Of a stretch of DNA of 37,272 nucleotides, positions 18,490-26,482 are shown in pieces (the stretch's first letter is position 1; each line of letters opens with the position of its first letter). This DNA is from Treponemataceae bacterium. GTDB lineage: Bacteria; Spirochaetota; Spirochaetia; Treponematales; Treponemataceae. Below the pieces are notes generated by a model, which worked only from the letters and a program-made list of their open reading frames with translations, had not been told where the DNA came from and searched no databases. The position numbers and the translations under genes were made by a program. The stretch spans positions 1-37,272 of the forward strand of contig JAILBN010000129.1 in the NCBI GenBank assembly GCA_024680915.1, given 5' to 3'.

Positions 18490-18518
18490 AGTATACTTCG
18501 GATGTTGAATGTTTACAA
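18490..18518 (-). promoter_or_regulatory. plsC promoter, leaderless geometry
   Basis: Minus strand TTGTAA (18518-18513), 17-bp spacer, TATACT (18495-18490), then 6 nt to ATG 18483. The predicted transcription start is the A of the start codon. The -35 overlaps the -35 of the divergent promoter. Confidence 0.55.
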
Positions 18519-18539
18519 CTGAATAAAAAAATGCATAAT
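18512..18539 (+). promoter_or_regulatory. Promoter of the 18547 gene, overlapping the plsC promoter
   Basis: TTTACA (18512-18517), 16-bp spacer, CATAAT (18534-18539), then 7 nt to ATG 18547. Its -35 shares five bases with the divergent plsC -35, so the two promoters should compete for polymerase. Confidence 0.5.
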
Positions 18540-18546
18540 TGTTTCT

Positions 18547-18939
18547 ATGACTATAAATGAGATAGACGAAGAGATTGAAAAAGCCAGGGCAAGGCAAAAA
18601 AGCTTTCAGACCAACAGGACCCTGTCTGGCCTTGTGGTGGTTTTTCTTTGCTATGAAATTTACAAGACTGTGTCTGAGGAATCAACAGCCTTGTGGTTCT
18701 TTATTGTTATGGGCCTTTTTATAGCAGTAGCCCTATTCCTTGTTATATTTGATACAAAACGGATAAATCAGGCGAAAGCCGAGCTGGAGACACTCGAAAA
18801 AGAGAAAGAGGCTTTTGTTGCAGAGCTTGATGATGCGTACGATAGTGATGACGGAGAAGGGGACGATGATAAAGAGTCCAGCGAGGAGGTCCCGCTGAAC
18901 TCCGATAGCCCGGATGAATCAGAAGCTGAGGACGAGTAA
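18547..18939 (+). CDS. Small two-helix membrane protein with acidic tail, unknown function
   Basis: 130 residues: a charged N-terminal helix, two hydrophobic segments (about 28-42 and 48-68), a Lys/Glu-rich probable coiled coil (70-93), then an Asp/Glu/Ser tail with almost no hydrophobic residues. I recognise no family. The acidic tail could be a disordered linker or cation-binding segment; this is speculation. Transcribed divergently from plsC from an overlapping promoter, and it has no Shine-Dalgarno. Its stop lies 5 bp from that of the DUF1667 gene. Confidence 0.65.
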   Translation: MTINEIDEEIEKARARQKSFQTNRTLSGLVVVFLCYEIYKTVSEESTALWFFIVMGLFIAVALFLVIFDTKRINQAKAELETLEKEKEAFVAELDDAYDSDDGEGDDDKESSEEVPLNSDSPDESEAEDE

Positions 18940-18944
18940 GAGAC

Positions 18945-19337
18945 CTAGCTTTTTTCCACCGATTCACAAGCGACTACGTTGACGCCTGTTCCCAAAATGT
19001 CGTGGATAAGTATGTCCCCGGTTTTTATGGGAGCCTTGCAAGCTGCGCGGCGAATTACTTCCATGCATTGAAATAAAAGCTTTTTAGGCACTTCTCCTGC
19101 AGTTTTTACCGGAACAACAGGCTGATTTCCTTCTAAGACAGAAACAGTCGTCGTCAGCGTCCTGGTCGGGTTCATGTATTCCTTCTTTGCATATTCAGCG
19201 CCGCGCGGGCAGGTGTTGTCTTTTACATTAGTGACCCGGCTTATCCCGTCTTCTGTTTCCAGCGTGATTTCCATATTGCAGCCCATCGGACAGATAATAC
19301 AGGTCATGGGCTTTGTTTCTTTTATAATTTCCGACAT
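18945..19337 (-). CDS. DUF1667 protein, partner of the FAD oxidoreductases
   Basis: 130 residues with an N-terminal cysteine cluster C13-x2-C16-x3-C20 and a further Cys43 in NTCPRGAEYA, the DUF1667 pattern and a plausible iron-sulfur or zinc site. Genes of this family usually sit immediately downstream of a GlpA-type dehydrogenase and a pyridine-nucleotide/FAD oxidoreductase, exactly as here, so it is likely a small electron-transfer or assembly subunit. Its ATG overlaps the upstream stop by one base (TAATG). Last gene of the three-gene operon. Confidence 0.85.
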   Translation of the reverse strand: MSEIIKETKPMTCIICPMGCNMEITLETEDGISRVTNVKDNTCPRGAEYAKKEYMNPTRTLTTTVSVLEGNQPVVPVKTAGEVPKKLLFQCMEVIRRAACKAPIKTGDILIHDILGTGVNVVACESVEKS

Positions 19338-20620
19338 TACTCCACATCCTCCTCTGGAATCTCAACGGCTACTGTCACATTGTCCCGTATTTTTGAAAGT
19401 TCACCCGGGGAAAGATTCACAACCTGCATCTCTCCAGGTCGGATGATTTTTTTCCGTACGGATTTAATACGCTGATCATTACTATAAATAACGATGGTGA
19501 CACCTCGGTATACGTCCGTAGAACGGAACATAATAGAAACCGGAGTCTCGCTTTGTGTGGATTCGATATACTGAGGGACTGTGTAGCGTACACGGTTTCC
19601 TGGACGGAGGGTGATATGCTTTGGCTGCTCCGTTCTTTTTCCCTGGACATATTTGGCGGCATTCTCACCAGCCCTGAGACTTTCTGCAGTCACAAAATCC
19701 ACAAGATCGTGTACATGGACGGTATTACCACAAGCGAATATTCCTTCAACGGAAGTCTGCATATGTTCGTTGACAACAGGGCCGGAAGTGCTTGAATCAA
19801 TCTCAACTCCGCATTCCTTAGAAAGCTCATTTTCTGGGATAAGTCCCACAGAAAGAAGGAGAGTATCACATTCAATATACTCTTCTGTTCCTGGAACAGG
19901 CTTTCTGTTTTTATCCACCTGAGATACGGTAACACCTTCCACCCTTTCTTTCCCATGTATCTGGGTTATGGTATGGCTGAATTTCAGCGGGATGTTAAAG
20001 TTCTCCACGCATTGGACTATATTGCGTTTAAGACCTGCGGAGAAAGGCATGAGCTCGCATACCAGCTTAACCTCCGCACCTTCCAGTGTAAGGCGGCGGG
20101 CCATAATAAGACCGATGTCTCCAGAACCAAGGATGACGACCTTTTTTCCTGGAAGGTAGCCGTCAATGTTTACAAAGCGCTGGGCGGAACCTGCCGTGAA
20201 AATACCTGCGGGGCGGGAGCCTGGAATGACAAGGGCCCCTCTTGTCCTTTCCCTGCAGCCCATGGCAAGAATAACCGCCTTGGCTTGAATCACCATAAGA
20301 CCGTCTTTAGTGTTTATAGCGGTGACTTTTTTGTCTGGGGATATTTCTAAAACCATCGTATCGGTTTTGTATTCTATGCCCAATTCTTCTACTTCAGCGG
20401 CGAAGCGGCCTGCATATTCAGGACCCGTAAGCTCCTCCCCGAAGTGATGAAGTCCGAAGCCGTTGTGTATGCACTGCAAGAGTATACCGCCGATACGTGT
20501 ATCCCTTTCCAATATAAGAATGCTCTCCGTGCCATTTTTACGGGCTGCGATAGCTGCGGCAAGCCCTGCGGGACCGCCGCCTGCGATAACAATGTCGTAT
20601 GAAAGATTTGTCTGAGCCAT
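19337..20620 (-). CDS. NAD(P)/FAD-dependent oxidoreductase of the glycerol-3-phosphate operon
   Basis: 427 residues with two Rossmann folds: FAD site IAGGGPAGLAAAIAARKNG (about 12-30) and NAD(P) site VVILGSGDIGLIMARR (about 160-175), plus GIFACGNTVHVHDLVD, the C-terminal FAD motif. A LQCIHNGFGLHHFG block near residue 50 is typical of the partner of GlpA-like dehydrogenases. It probably passes electrons between the dehydrogenase and NAD(P) or another carrier. An in-frame ATG exists at 20668, but ATG 20620 has GGGAG 6 nt upstream and lies 14 nt after the preceding stop. Middle gene of the operon. Confidence 0.88.
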   Translation of the reverse strand: MAQTNLSYDIVIAGGGPAGLAAAIAARKNGTESILILERDTRIGGILLQCIHNGFGLHHFGEELTGPEYAGRFAAEVEELGIEYKTDTMVLEISPDKKVTAINTKDGLMVIQAKAVILAMGCRERTRGALVIPGSRPAGIFTAGSAQRFVNIDGYLPGKKVVILGSGDIGLIMARRLTLEGAEVKLVCELMPFSAGLKRNIVQCVENFNIPLKFSHTITQIHGKERVEGVTVSQVDKNRKPVPGTEEYIECDTLLLSVGLIPENELSKECGVEIDSSTSGPVVNEHMQTSVEGIFACGNTVHVHDLVDFVTAESLRAGENAAKYVQGKRTEQPKHITLRPGNRVRYTVPQYIESTQSETPVSIMFRSTDVYRGVTIVIYSNDQRIKSVRKKIIRPGEMQVVNLSPGELSKIRDNVTVAVEIPEEDVE

Positions 20621-20634
20621 TTCCGTCTCCCGTT

Positions 20635-22143
20635 TTAACGTGTCTTTGAATTGAGGATGTAAGAGCATCCACCGTTTTTAGTAACGGATGTCATTGGTAT
20701 ACTCCGTTCCCTGCTTATTATTTCCGTTACACGGGGGGAACAGAATCCACCCTGGCAGCGTCCCATTCCTGCGCGAGTCCGTCTTTTCACTCCGTCCAGA
20801 TCTTTTGCCCCTACAGTGGAGTTCACAGCTTGAACAATTTCTGCCTCTGTAATCATCTCGCAGCGGCATATAATACGTCCATAAAGAGGATTCTCTTCTA
20901 TAAGCTGTTCTTTCCTTTCTTTTGAAGCGTTTTTGAAGGATTCTATGCCCTTCCTGACTGCAACAAAGTCTTTGTTTTTCTCCAGCTTTATACCAGCTTT
21001 CTCCACAAGCCCCGTTACATATACTGCTATGGCTGGTGCTGCGGTAAGTCCTGGAGAGCATATCCCTGCCACGTTTATGAAACGCTTTGCAGAGGCATCT
21101 TCCTCGATTATGAAGTCGTTCACAGGGCTGCCATCCTCATTCAGAGCTATGGCACGGATTCCTGCGAAGGAGTTTATTATATTCCGTCGTGGGATATCGT
21201 TAAGTGTTTTAGAGCTTTTTTCAAAAACCAGATCCTGTCCGGCCCTTGTTGTGGACGTATCATCTCTGGAATTCCCATCTCCTGCAGTAGGTCCTACAAG
21301 AATATTCCCATCCACAGTGGGAGTGACTAAGACACCCTTGCCCAGCTCGTCCGGCGGCTGGAATAAGGTGTGATGGGCGAGAGACTCACAGTTGCTGTCT
21401 AAAAGGAAATATTCACCTCTTCTTGGTTTTATCTTGAATTTTCTTGCGCCGGCCATCTCACTTATTTTATCAGCAAAAAGCCCGGCTGCATTTATAAGGC
21501 AACGGCTTTCTATGTCGGCGCTTCCGGTGTGGATAATCCAGTTCCCGGCACCAGGTTTTGCGCCGGTTTCACCAGCAGCTTTACCGTCAGCACCTTCTGA
21601 TGCATCTGGTCGTGTAATTCCATGTACTTCGGATTCAGTGAAAAGCTTGGCACCATTTTGAACAGCATTCTCGGCGATAGCCCAGGTAGCTTGATAGGGG
21701 CTTACTATCCCGGCAGATTCTGCCAGCAAAGCCCCGCAGGCTTCTTCATTCACATTGGGTTCTAGCTCATGAAGTTCTTCCCCTGAAAGCAACTTCATAC
21801 CGGGAACCCCGTTTTTTATACCTCTGTCATAAAGCTTTTTGAGGTGGGCCATGTCGGCTTCAGAAAAGGCGATGACAAGAGAACCTATATTCTTATAGTC
21901 AAAATGAAGCTCTTCTGACCATTGCTGGTACATGGCTGTTCCTTGGACATTCAGTTTTGCCATCAATGTTCCAGGCTCCGGATCATATCCTGCGTGGACT
22001 ATTCCAGAATTCGCCTTGGATGTTCCGCAAGAAACATCATCCGCTTTTTCTACAAGACAGATTTTAAGCTTGTATCTAGAAAGCTCCCGTGCTATTGAGG
22101 CTCCTATTATTCCAGCCCCTATTATCGCGATGTCGTATACCAT
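20635..22143 (-). CDS. GlpA-like FAD-dependent glycerol-3-phosphate dehydrogenase with BFD iron-sulfur domain
   Basis: 502 residues. The FAD-binding IIGAGIIGASIARELSRYK opens a DAO-fold dehydrogenase domain (to about 400), followed by a BFD-type [2Fe-2S] domain with C426-x-C428 and C463-x4-C468. This architecture oxidises glycerol 3-phosphate (or, in related members, a 2-hydroxyacid such as 2-hydroxyglutarate) and hands electrons to the partner oxidoreductase. AGGAG lies 7 nt before the ATG. First gene of the operon. There is no glpK or glpF beside it, so glycerol use is inferred from family only. An insert rich in Gly/Ala near residues 185-197 looks lineage-specific. Confidence 0.85.
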   Translation of the reverse strand: MVYDIAIIGAGIIGASIARELSRYKLKICLVEKADDVSCGTSKANSGIVHAGYDPEPGTLMAKLNVQGTAMYQQWSEELHFDYKNIGSLVIAFSEADMAHLKKLYDRGIKNGVPGMKLLSGEELHELEPNVNEEACGALLAESAGIVSPYQATWAIAENAVQNGAKLFTESEVHGITRPDASEGADGKAAGETGAKPGAGNWIIHTGSADIESRCLINAAGLFADKISEMAGARKFKIKPRRGEYFLLDSNCESLAHHTLFQPPDELGKGVLVTPTVDGNILVGPTAGDGNSRDDTSTTRAGQDLVFEKSSKTLNDIPRRNIINSFAGIRAIALNEDGSPVNDFIIEEDASAKRFINVAGICSPGLTAAPAIAVYVTGLVEKAGIKLEKNKDFVAVRKGIESFKNASKERKEQLIEENPLYGRIICRCEMITEAEIVQAVNSTVGAKDLDGVKRRTRAGMGRCQGGFCSPRVTEIISRERSIPMTSVTKNGGCSYILNSKTR

Positions 22144-22207
22144 GTTTGCTCTCCTGTGAGAATAACTCTGCGGATTATTGAAAATTTGTGGATGCCTTAC
22201 AGCTGTC

Positions 22208-22235
22208 AGACTGTAATCTGTATACAGAATAGTCT
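22208..22235. promoter_or_regulatory. Quasi-palindrome upstream of the glycerol-3-phosphate operon
   Basis: AGACT and AGTCT arms flank the perfect 10-bp palindrome CTGTATACAG (22218-22227), with a 2-nt asymmetry between half sites. It lies about 65-90 bp before the GlpA-like start and could be its operator. No confident -35/-10 pair was found around it. Confidence 0.33.
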
Positions 22236-22242
22236 AAGCCAG

Positions 22243-22293
22243 AAAACGCGACAAGGCAAGGGGACTTTTAGCTTTAGAAGACTGCCTTGCCGC
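22243..22293 (-). terminator. Probable terminator after the lytic transglycosylase
   Basis: Minus strand: GCGGCAAGGCA pairs with TGCCTTGTCGC over 11 bp (one G-T). An inner hairpin lies in the 24-nt loop, and the stem is followed by a G and then TTTT. The short T run lowers confidence. Confidence 0.5.
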
Positions 22294-22320
22294 ATTTGTG
22301 CATTTGAGGAAATGTTTGTG

Positions 22321-23157
22321 TTATTTGTCTTGGTTGATTTTTGCGATGAATATCGGTGTTTTTGCTTTTTTTACGACTTCCTGCTCGAAAAGCTCATCTA
22401 ACATATTCCTGTAGTTCAGAATTCCATTGATGTAGTTCAGTGTATGACGGGGAGTTCCGTCTTTTTTTACTTTTACAGTACCTGCATTATACATTGCGAG
22501 GCCGGCAACTTCGTTTCCTGCCGTCTGAATACAGAAACTCAAGTGAGCAAGTCCATATCTGGCACTGACGTAAGGATCATAAAAATCTTTCTCCGCTATT
22601 TTCGGGAAGGAGCTGCTATTAAGTTGAAATAATCCTCGGTCAATGGAAGTGTTGGAATTCGTATTGATCGCATTTGGTTTATACCGGCTTTCTCCCCAAG
22701 CAAGTGAGAATGCAAGAGAAAGAGGTATGTCGTTTTTCGAGGCATAAGTCAGGATTGCATCTGTAATAGTGGAGCTTCCCGTAATCTGTGTGTAAAACTG
22801 TATGACAGAGTTCCTGTTGCTTATGTCCCGGTAAAATGCCAGTCCGGGATCGTTCGTACTAGTGCTTCCCGCGATTTTCTCCTCAAGTTTGGTAGAAATG
22901 CTTTCTGTCATAAAGGAGAAGGATACCGGCATTGCTTGCTGTTTTTGATAAATTTCTGAAATTATGGTTTTGGATTCAGTTGTTTCTTCGATGGAATCCA
23001 TGTTTTTTGCAGTGGCAGGAGTAACTGTTGAAGATTTTGTGGAATATGAAAGACTGCTGATAAGCGAAAAAGAATAAAAGACTGAAATAAAACAGAGAAT
23101 GCACATTCCTGCCAATATCTGCAGAAAAACCATCTTTTTGATCTGTTCTTCTGACAT
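22321..23157 (-). CDS. Membrane-anchored lytic transglycosylase (SLT domain)
   Basis: 278 residues with a single N-terminal hydrophobic helix (about 10-35), a Ser/Thr-rich linker to about 120, and a C-terminal goose-lysozyme-like SLT domain. The catalytic Glu156 is in LAWGESRYKPNA, followed by DRGLFQLN and the LAMYNAG motif. It cleaves the MurNAc-GlcNAc bond of peptidoglycan with anhydro-sugar formation, in the periplasm. No lipobox is seen, so it is held by the helix. No Shine-Dalgarno; a TTGATT-17-CATAAT promoter ends 9 nt before the ATG. Monocistronic, with a terminator downstream. Confidence 0.88.
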   Translation of the reverse strand: MSEEQIKKMVFLQILAGMCILCFISVFYSFSLISSLSYSTKSSTVTPATAKNMDSIEETTESKTIISEIYQKQQAMPVSFSFMTESISTKLEEKIAGSTSTNDPGLAFYRDISNRNSVIQFYTQITGSSTITDAILTYASKNDIPLSLAFSLAWGESRYKPNAINTNSNTSIDRGLFQLNSSSFPKIAEKDFYDPYVSARYGLAHLSFCIQTAGNEVAGLAMYNAGTVKVKKDGTPRHTLNYINGILNYRNMLDELFEQEVVKKAKTPIFIAKINQDK

Positions 23158-23166
23158 AGTGGGATT

Positions 23167-23195
23167 ATTATGTCGGAGAAATCAAAAAAAATCAA
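23167..23195 (-). promoter_or_regulatory. Promoter of the lytic transglycosylase
   Basis: Minus strand TTGATT (23195-23190), 17-bp spacer, CATAAT (23172-23167), then 9 nt to ATG 23157. The 5' leader would be about 3 nt. Confidence 0.45.
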
Positions 23196-23220
23196 CAAAA
23201 AAAAGTGAAAATTTATGAAA

Positions 23221-23261
23221 ATAAAAGAAAAACGCACGCTTTTTTTGAATTGCGTGCGTTT
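23221..23261 (-). terminator. Rho-independent terminator after serA
   Basis: Minus strand: perfect 10-bp stem AAACGCACGC / GCGTGCGTTT with a 12-nt loop, continuing into TTCTTTTAT. It ends the rex-serC-serA transcript. Confidence 0.7.
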
Positions 23262-23296
23262 GAAAAAAACTCTCTGATGTATGAATTAAAGGGATA

Positions 23297-24472
23297 TCAA
23301 CCTATTTTCCTTACAGTAATAATACCTTCAATTCCTTTGATCTTACTGATGATAGAATCATCGATTTCATTCTCAACATCGATGATGTTGTATGCCACGT
23401 TCGCTCTGTTCTGGTTAACCATAGCGGCAATATTGATTTTTGCATCGGCAAGGATTGTGGTAATCTGTCCGACCATGTTGGGAACGTTCTTGTTTGCTAT
23501 GCAAAGACGTGAGCCGTTTGCAGGTACAGGCTCGTCCATGCGGCACTTCGGGAAGTTGACGGAGTTCGTGATATTTCCGTTCTCAAGGAAGTCACGGAGC
23601 TGTGCAACAGCCATAAAGGCGCAGTTATCCTCTGCTTCTGGAGTAGAAGCTCCCAGGTGAGGCAGACAGATAACCTTCTCGTTCTTAAGAAGCTCTTCAT
23701 CAGCGAAGTCTGTTACAAAAGCTTCGATTTTTCCGCTTTCGATAGCTGCAAGAACATCAGCATTCACGATAAGCCCGCCGCGGGCAAAGTTCAGGAGCCT
23801 TACTCCTTTTTTCATCATTGCGATGCGGTCTGCATTGATGTAGCCCTTGGTGTCGTTTGTCTGTGGAATATGGATTGTCACATAGTCAGCTTTTGAAAGG
23901 AGGCTCTCAAGGCTTTCCGCCTTGTGGACAGCACGGCTCAGTGACCAAGCAGCATCAACTGAGATATATGGGTCATAACCGATTACTTCCATTCCCAGAC
24001 CGATCGCAGTGTTCGCTACCATTGCACCGATCGCTCCAAGACCGATGACACCCAGTGTCTTTCCTTTGATTTCTGGTCCTACGAACTGGCTTTTGCCTTT
24101 CTCTGCCATATCAGGAATGGCATCTCCGTTTCCAGCCAGGCCTTTTGCCCAGGCTGCAGCCTTATGGACAGGGCGGCTTGAGAAAAGCAAGGCTGCGATT
24201 ACAAGCTCTTTTACAGCATTGGCATTTGCTCCTGGGGTGTTGAAAACAACGACACCACGGTCTGTAAGCTCAGGAATAGGAATATTGTTGGTTCCAGCCC
24301 CTGCACGGGCAACAGCCTTTACTGTCGCAGGAATATCCATTGTGTGCATATCTGCGGAACGGACAAGCACTGCATCCGGGTTAAGGATTTCTGAAGCTAT
24401 TTCGTAATCATCCCGTGGGAACTTCGCTAATCCGTCCGGTGAAATCTTATTAAGTGTCTGTATCTTGTACAT
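23297..24472 (-). CDS. serA: D-3-phosphoglycerate dehydrogenase
   Basis: A 391-residue enzyme for the first step of serine synthesis, oxidising 3-phosphoglycerate with NAD. The Rossmann motif GLGAIG is at 144-149. The catalytic residues Arg231 (FARGG) and His272 (PHLGAST), with an acidic residue in ADEE near 257-260, are intact. A C-terminal ACT domain (about 320-391) suggests serine feedback. It is the short form without the intervening domain of the long type. The frame is open upstream to 24562 inside serC, but ATG 24472 has AAGGAG 6 nt before it. It lies 55 bp after serC, in the same operon. Confidence 0.93.
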   Translation of the reverse strand: MYKIQTLNKISPDGLAKFPRDDYEIASEILNPDAVLVRSADMHTMDIPATVKAVARAGAGTNNIPIPELTDRGVVVFNTPGANANAVKELVIAALLFSSRPVHKAAAWAKGLAGNGDAIPDMAEKGKSQFVGPEIKGKTLGVIGLGAIGAMVANTAIGLGMEVIGYDPYISVDAAWSLSRAVHKAESLESLLSKADYVTIHIPQTNDTKGYINADRIAMMKKGVRLLNFARGGLIVNADVLAAIESGKIEAFVTDFADEELLKNEKVICLPHLGASTPEAEDNCAFMAVAQLRDFLENGNITNSVNFPKCRMDEPVPANGSRLCIANKNVPNMVGQITTILADAKINIAAMVNQNRANVAYNIIDVENEIDDSIISKIKGIEGIITVRKIG

Positions 24473-24527
24473 GTAAGTCTCCTTAGTTTGCGACGAGCCT
24501 TTTTGGGGACCCGCCGCAGTCTCGCTA

Positions 24528-25658
24528 TTAGTTTGCTTTTGCGAATTCATCCATGAAGGCAATCAGAGCTTTTACTCCGTCAAGGCCCATGGCGTTATAA
24601 ATAGAGGCGCGCATACCACCTACAAGTCTGTGACCTTTAAGGTTTACAAGCCCTGCGGCTGTCGCTGCCTTAACGAACTTGTCGTTAATCTCTTTTTCCT
24701 TGGCTACAGAAGCTTCGTCCTTTGCTCCGTTTGAGTATTTTGTAAGGAAGGGGATATTCATGAGAGAGCGGCTTCCTTTAGCAGCTGTCGCATGATAGAA
24801 GTCGGAGTTGTCGAGGTAGTTATAGAAAAGCTCGGCTTTCTCATTGTTTCTCTTTGCCATTCCTTCAGCTCCTCCGTTCCTCTTTATCCACTTGAGAACT
24901 TTACCCATCATGTAGATGGTGTAGCATGGCGGAGTGTTGAACATAGAACCGTTATCGGCGTGTGTCTTGTACTGGAGCATTGTGGGAGTGTTCTCTACGG
25001 CTGGTGTCTCCGGGATGAGATCCTCACGGATAATTACAAGAGTAACACCTGCAGGAGCAAGGTTTTTCTGGGCTCCGGCGAAGACAATGCCGAATTTGCT
25101 TATATCAAGAGGCTCGGAAAGGATGCAGCTTGAAGCGTCAGTCACGAGGGGAATCTCTGTTCCGTCCGGGCGTTTTGCTTCAGGGATATAAGCCCATTTT
25201 GTTCCCATGATCGTATTGTTCATGGTGTAGTAGAAATAGTCATAGTCACCGACGACAGGCTTTACTTCCGGGATATATGAGAAGTTTTTGTCTTCTGAAG
25301 TGGCGATTACATCAACAGAAAGATATTTTTTTGCCTCTGCTATTGCTTTCTTTGACCAAACACCTGTATTTACGTATGCAGCTTTCCCCGTCTTTTTAAG
25401 GTTCATAGGAACCATCGCGAACTGAAGACTTGCTCCACCCTGAAGGAAAAGAACCTTGTAGTTTGCAGGTACATTGAGCAGCTCACGGACTAAAGCTTCA
25501 GTCTCCTGGATGATTGGCTCATAGGCCTTTGAACGGTGGCTCATCTCCATTACGGACTGCCCTGTTCCGTTGCAATCCAGCATTTCTTCTGCAGCTTCTT
25601 TAAGAACCTCTTCTGGCAGGGCAGATGGTCCTGCGGAAAAATTGTAGACACGACTCAT
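24528..25658 (-). CDS. serC: Phosphoserine aminotransferase
   Basis: A 376-residue PLP enzyme that converts 3-phosphohydroxypyruvate and glutamate to phosphoserine. It starts with the family hallmark MSRVYNFSAGPSALP; Lys198 in FAGAQKNLAPAG is the PLP Schiff-base lysine, and the HRSKAY region binds phosphate. ATG 25658 is preceded by AAGGAG at 10 nt and gives the normal SerC N-terminus, so the longer in-frame start at 25703 was not used. It sits between rex and serA on one strand, which may put serine synthesis under redox control. Confidence 0.95.
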   Translation of the reverse strand: MSRVYNFSAGPSALPEEVLKEAAEEMLDCNGTGQSVMEMSHRSKAYEPIIQETEALVRELLNVPANYKVLFLQGGASLQFAMVPMNLKKTGKAAYVNTGVWSKKAIAEAKKYLSVDVIATSEDKNFSYIPEVKPVVGDYDYFYYTMNNTIMGTKWAYIPEAKRPDGTEIPLVTDASSCILSEPLDISKFGIVFAGAQKNLAPAGVTLVIIREDLIPETPAVENTPTMLQYKTHADNGSMFNTPPCYTIYMMGKVLKWIKRNGGAEGMAKRNNEKAELFYNYLDNSDFYHATAAKGSRSLMNIPFLTKYSNGAKDEASVAKEKEINDKFVKAATAAGLVNLKGHRLVGGMRASIYNAMGLDGVKALIAFMDEFAKAN

Positions 25659-25702
25659 TTTGTTTGAACTCCTTATGTGCCTTCCTGGCTGCGATACATA
25701 CA

Positions 25703-25730
25703 AGGGTACTGATTTTCATCAGTGTGAATC
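25703..25730 (-). other. Hairpin in the rex-serC gap
   Basis: Within the 99-bp gap, minus-strand ACTGAT-GAAA-ATCAGT (25723-25708) forms a 6-bp stem with a GNRA tetraloop. Outer GCGAT/ATCGC arms could enclose it. There is no T tract, so it is not a standard terminator; it may tune rex-serC read-through. Confidence 0.3.
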
Positions 25731-25757
25731 GCATTTTTGCGGAGGCAAAATCTTCAA

Positions 25758-26378
25758 TTATCTTGTGCTTAGCTTCTGTAATGCATCTATTACAGAAAGA
25801 TTTTCGACGGCCGTGGTCTCCGGCACACGGAGAATTGCGGTCGTATAATTTACTATTCCGCGAAGTCCGCAGGCAGCAAGCCTTAATGCCATTTCTTGAG
25901 CGGAAGCTTCCGGAACAGTAAGTATCGCATATTCAATGCCCAGGTTTTTTATGACCGACTCCATCCTTGTCGTGGTGTACAGAGGGAAAGGAGCTATAAG
26001 CGTTTCCGTACGGTTCACGCTTGTATCAAAGCCTGCGACAATTTTGAAAGTACTGTTGGCAAAACCGCCGTAAGCAGCCAGTGCTGCCCCCAGTTTTCCA
26101 AGCCCGACGATACAGCAGAGCTTTTCCTCTATACCCAAGTCAAGCTTTCTGCGTATCTCGTCTTTCAAAACGGTAGTCTTGTAACCGGCAGGACTGGAGC
26201 AATGTATTCCCAGTGAGGATACATCACGGCGGACTGTAAAGCTTGTCCATCCCGTGCGCTGCTGGATTTCGGCGGATGAAACTGTTGTCTTGCCTGCTTT
26301 TTCAAGCTGGTCAAGAAGCCTGACAAGACGAATCAGACGTTCTCTTGTAGGTTTAGATATTTGAAGTTCCACTCCCAT
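25758..26378 (-). CDS. rex: Redox-sensing transcriptional repressor Rex
   Basis: 206 residues. An N-terminal winged helix (about 8-65, with TSFTVRRDVSSLG as recognition region) is followed by an NADH-binding Rossmann domain with GLGKLG (92-97) and the closing NYTTAILRVPETTAVEN block typical of Rex. Rex leaves DNA when NADH/NAD rises and so derepresses fermentative or redox genes. The frame extends to ATG 26435, but that codon lies upstream of the predicted transcript start and its extension would encode the operator. ATG 26378 has AGGA 10 nt before it and gives a family-like N-terminus. Two Rex operators lie upstream, so autoregulation is expected. Confidence 0.93.
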   Translation of the reverse strand: MGVELQISKPTRERLIRLVRLLDQLEKAGKTTVSSAEIQQRTGWTSFTVRRDVSSLGIHCSSPAGYKTTVLKDEIRRKLDLGIEEKLCCIVGLGKLGAALAAYGGFANSTFKIVAGFDTSVNRTETLIAPFPLYTTTRMESVIKNLGIEYAILTVPEASAQEMALRLAACGLRGIVNYTTAILRVPETTAVENLSVIDALQKLSTR

Positions 26379-26400
26379 TTTTGCTAAGTCCTGCGGTAAG

Positions 26401-26430
26401 CATAAGTTGTGAATTTTTTCACAACTTATG
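26401..26430. promoter_or_regulatory. Rex operator 1, over the rex transcription start
   Basis: A perfect 30-bp palindrome with 13-bp arms (CATAAGTTGTGAA / TTCACAACTTATG) around TTTT. The core TTGTGAA-N4-TTCACAA (26407-26424) matches the known Rex box. It begins immediately downstream of the -10 element and covers the predicted +1, so bound Rex would block rex transcription. Confidence 0.85.
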
Positions 26431-26435
26431 GACAT

Positions 26436-26464
26436 ATCCTAGCATGTAGAAAAAATAGTGTCAA
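26436..26464 (-). promoter_or_regulatory. rex promoter
   Basis: Minus strand TTGACA (26464-26459, perfect), 17-bp spacer, TAGGAT (26441-26436). The predicted start near 26429 gives a leader of about 50 nt, with operator 1 across it and operator 2 just upstream of the -35. Confidence 0.75.
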
Positions 26465-26482
26465 TTGAAGTTTTGTATTTTG

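Noticed and set aside
18484-18597. N-terminal extension of plsC upstream of ATG 18483
   Set aside because: It would cross both divergent promoters and the start of the 18547 gene, and adds sequence atypical for PlsC.
26379-26435. N-terminal extension of Rex from ATG 26435
   Set aside because: The extension is the Rex operator itself and lies upstream of the predicted transcript start.
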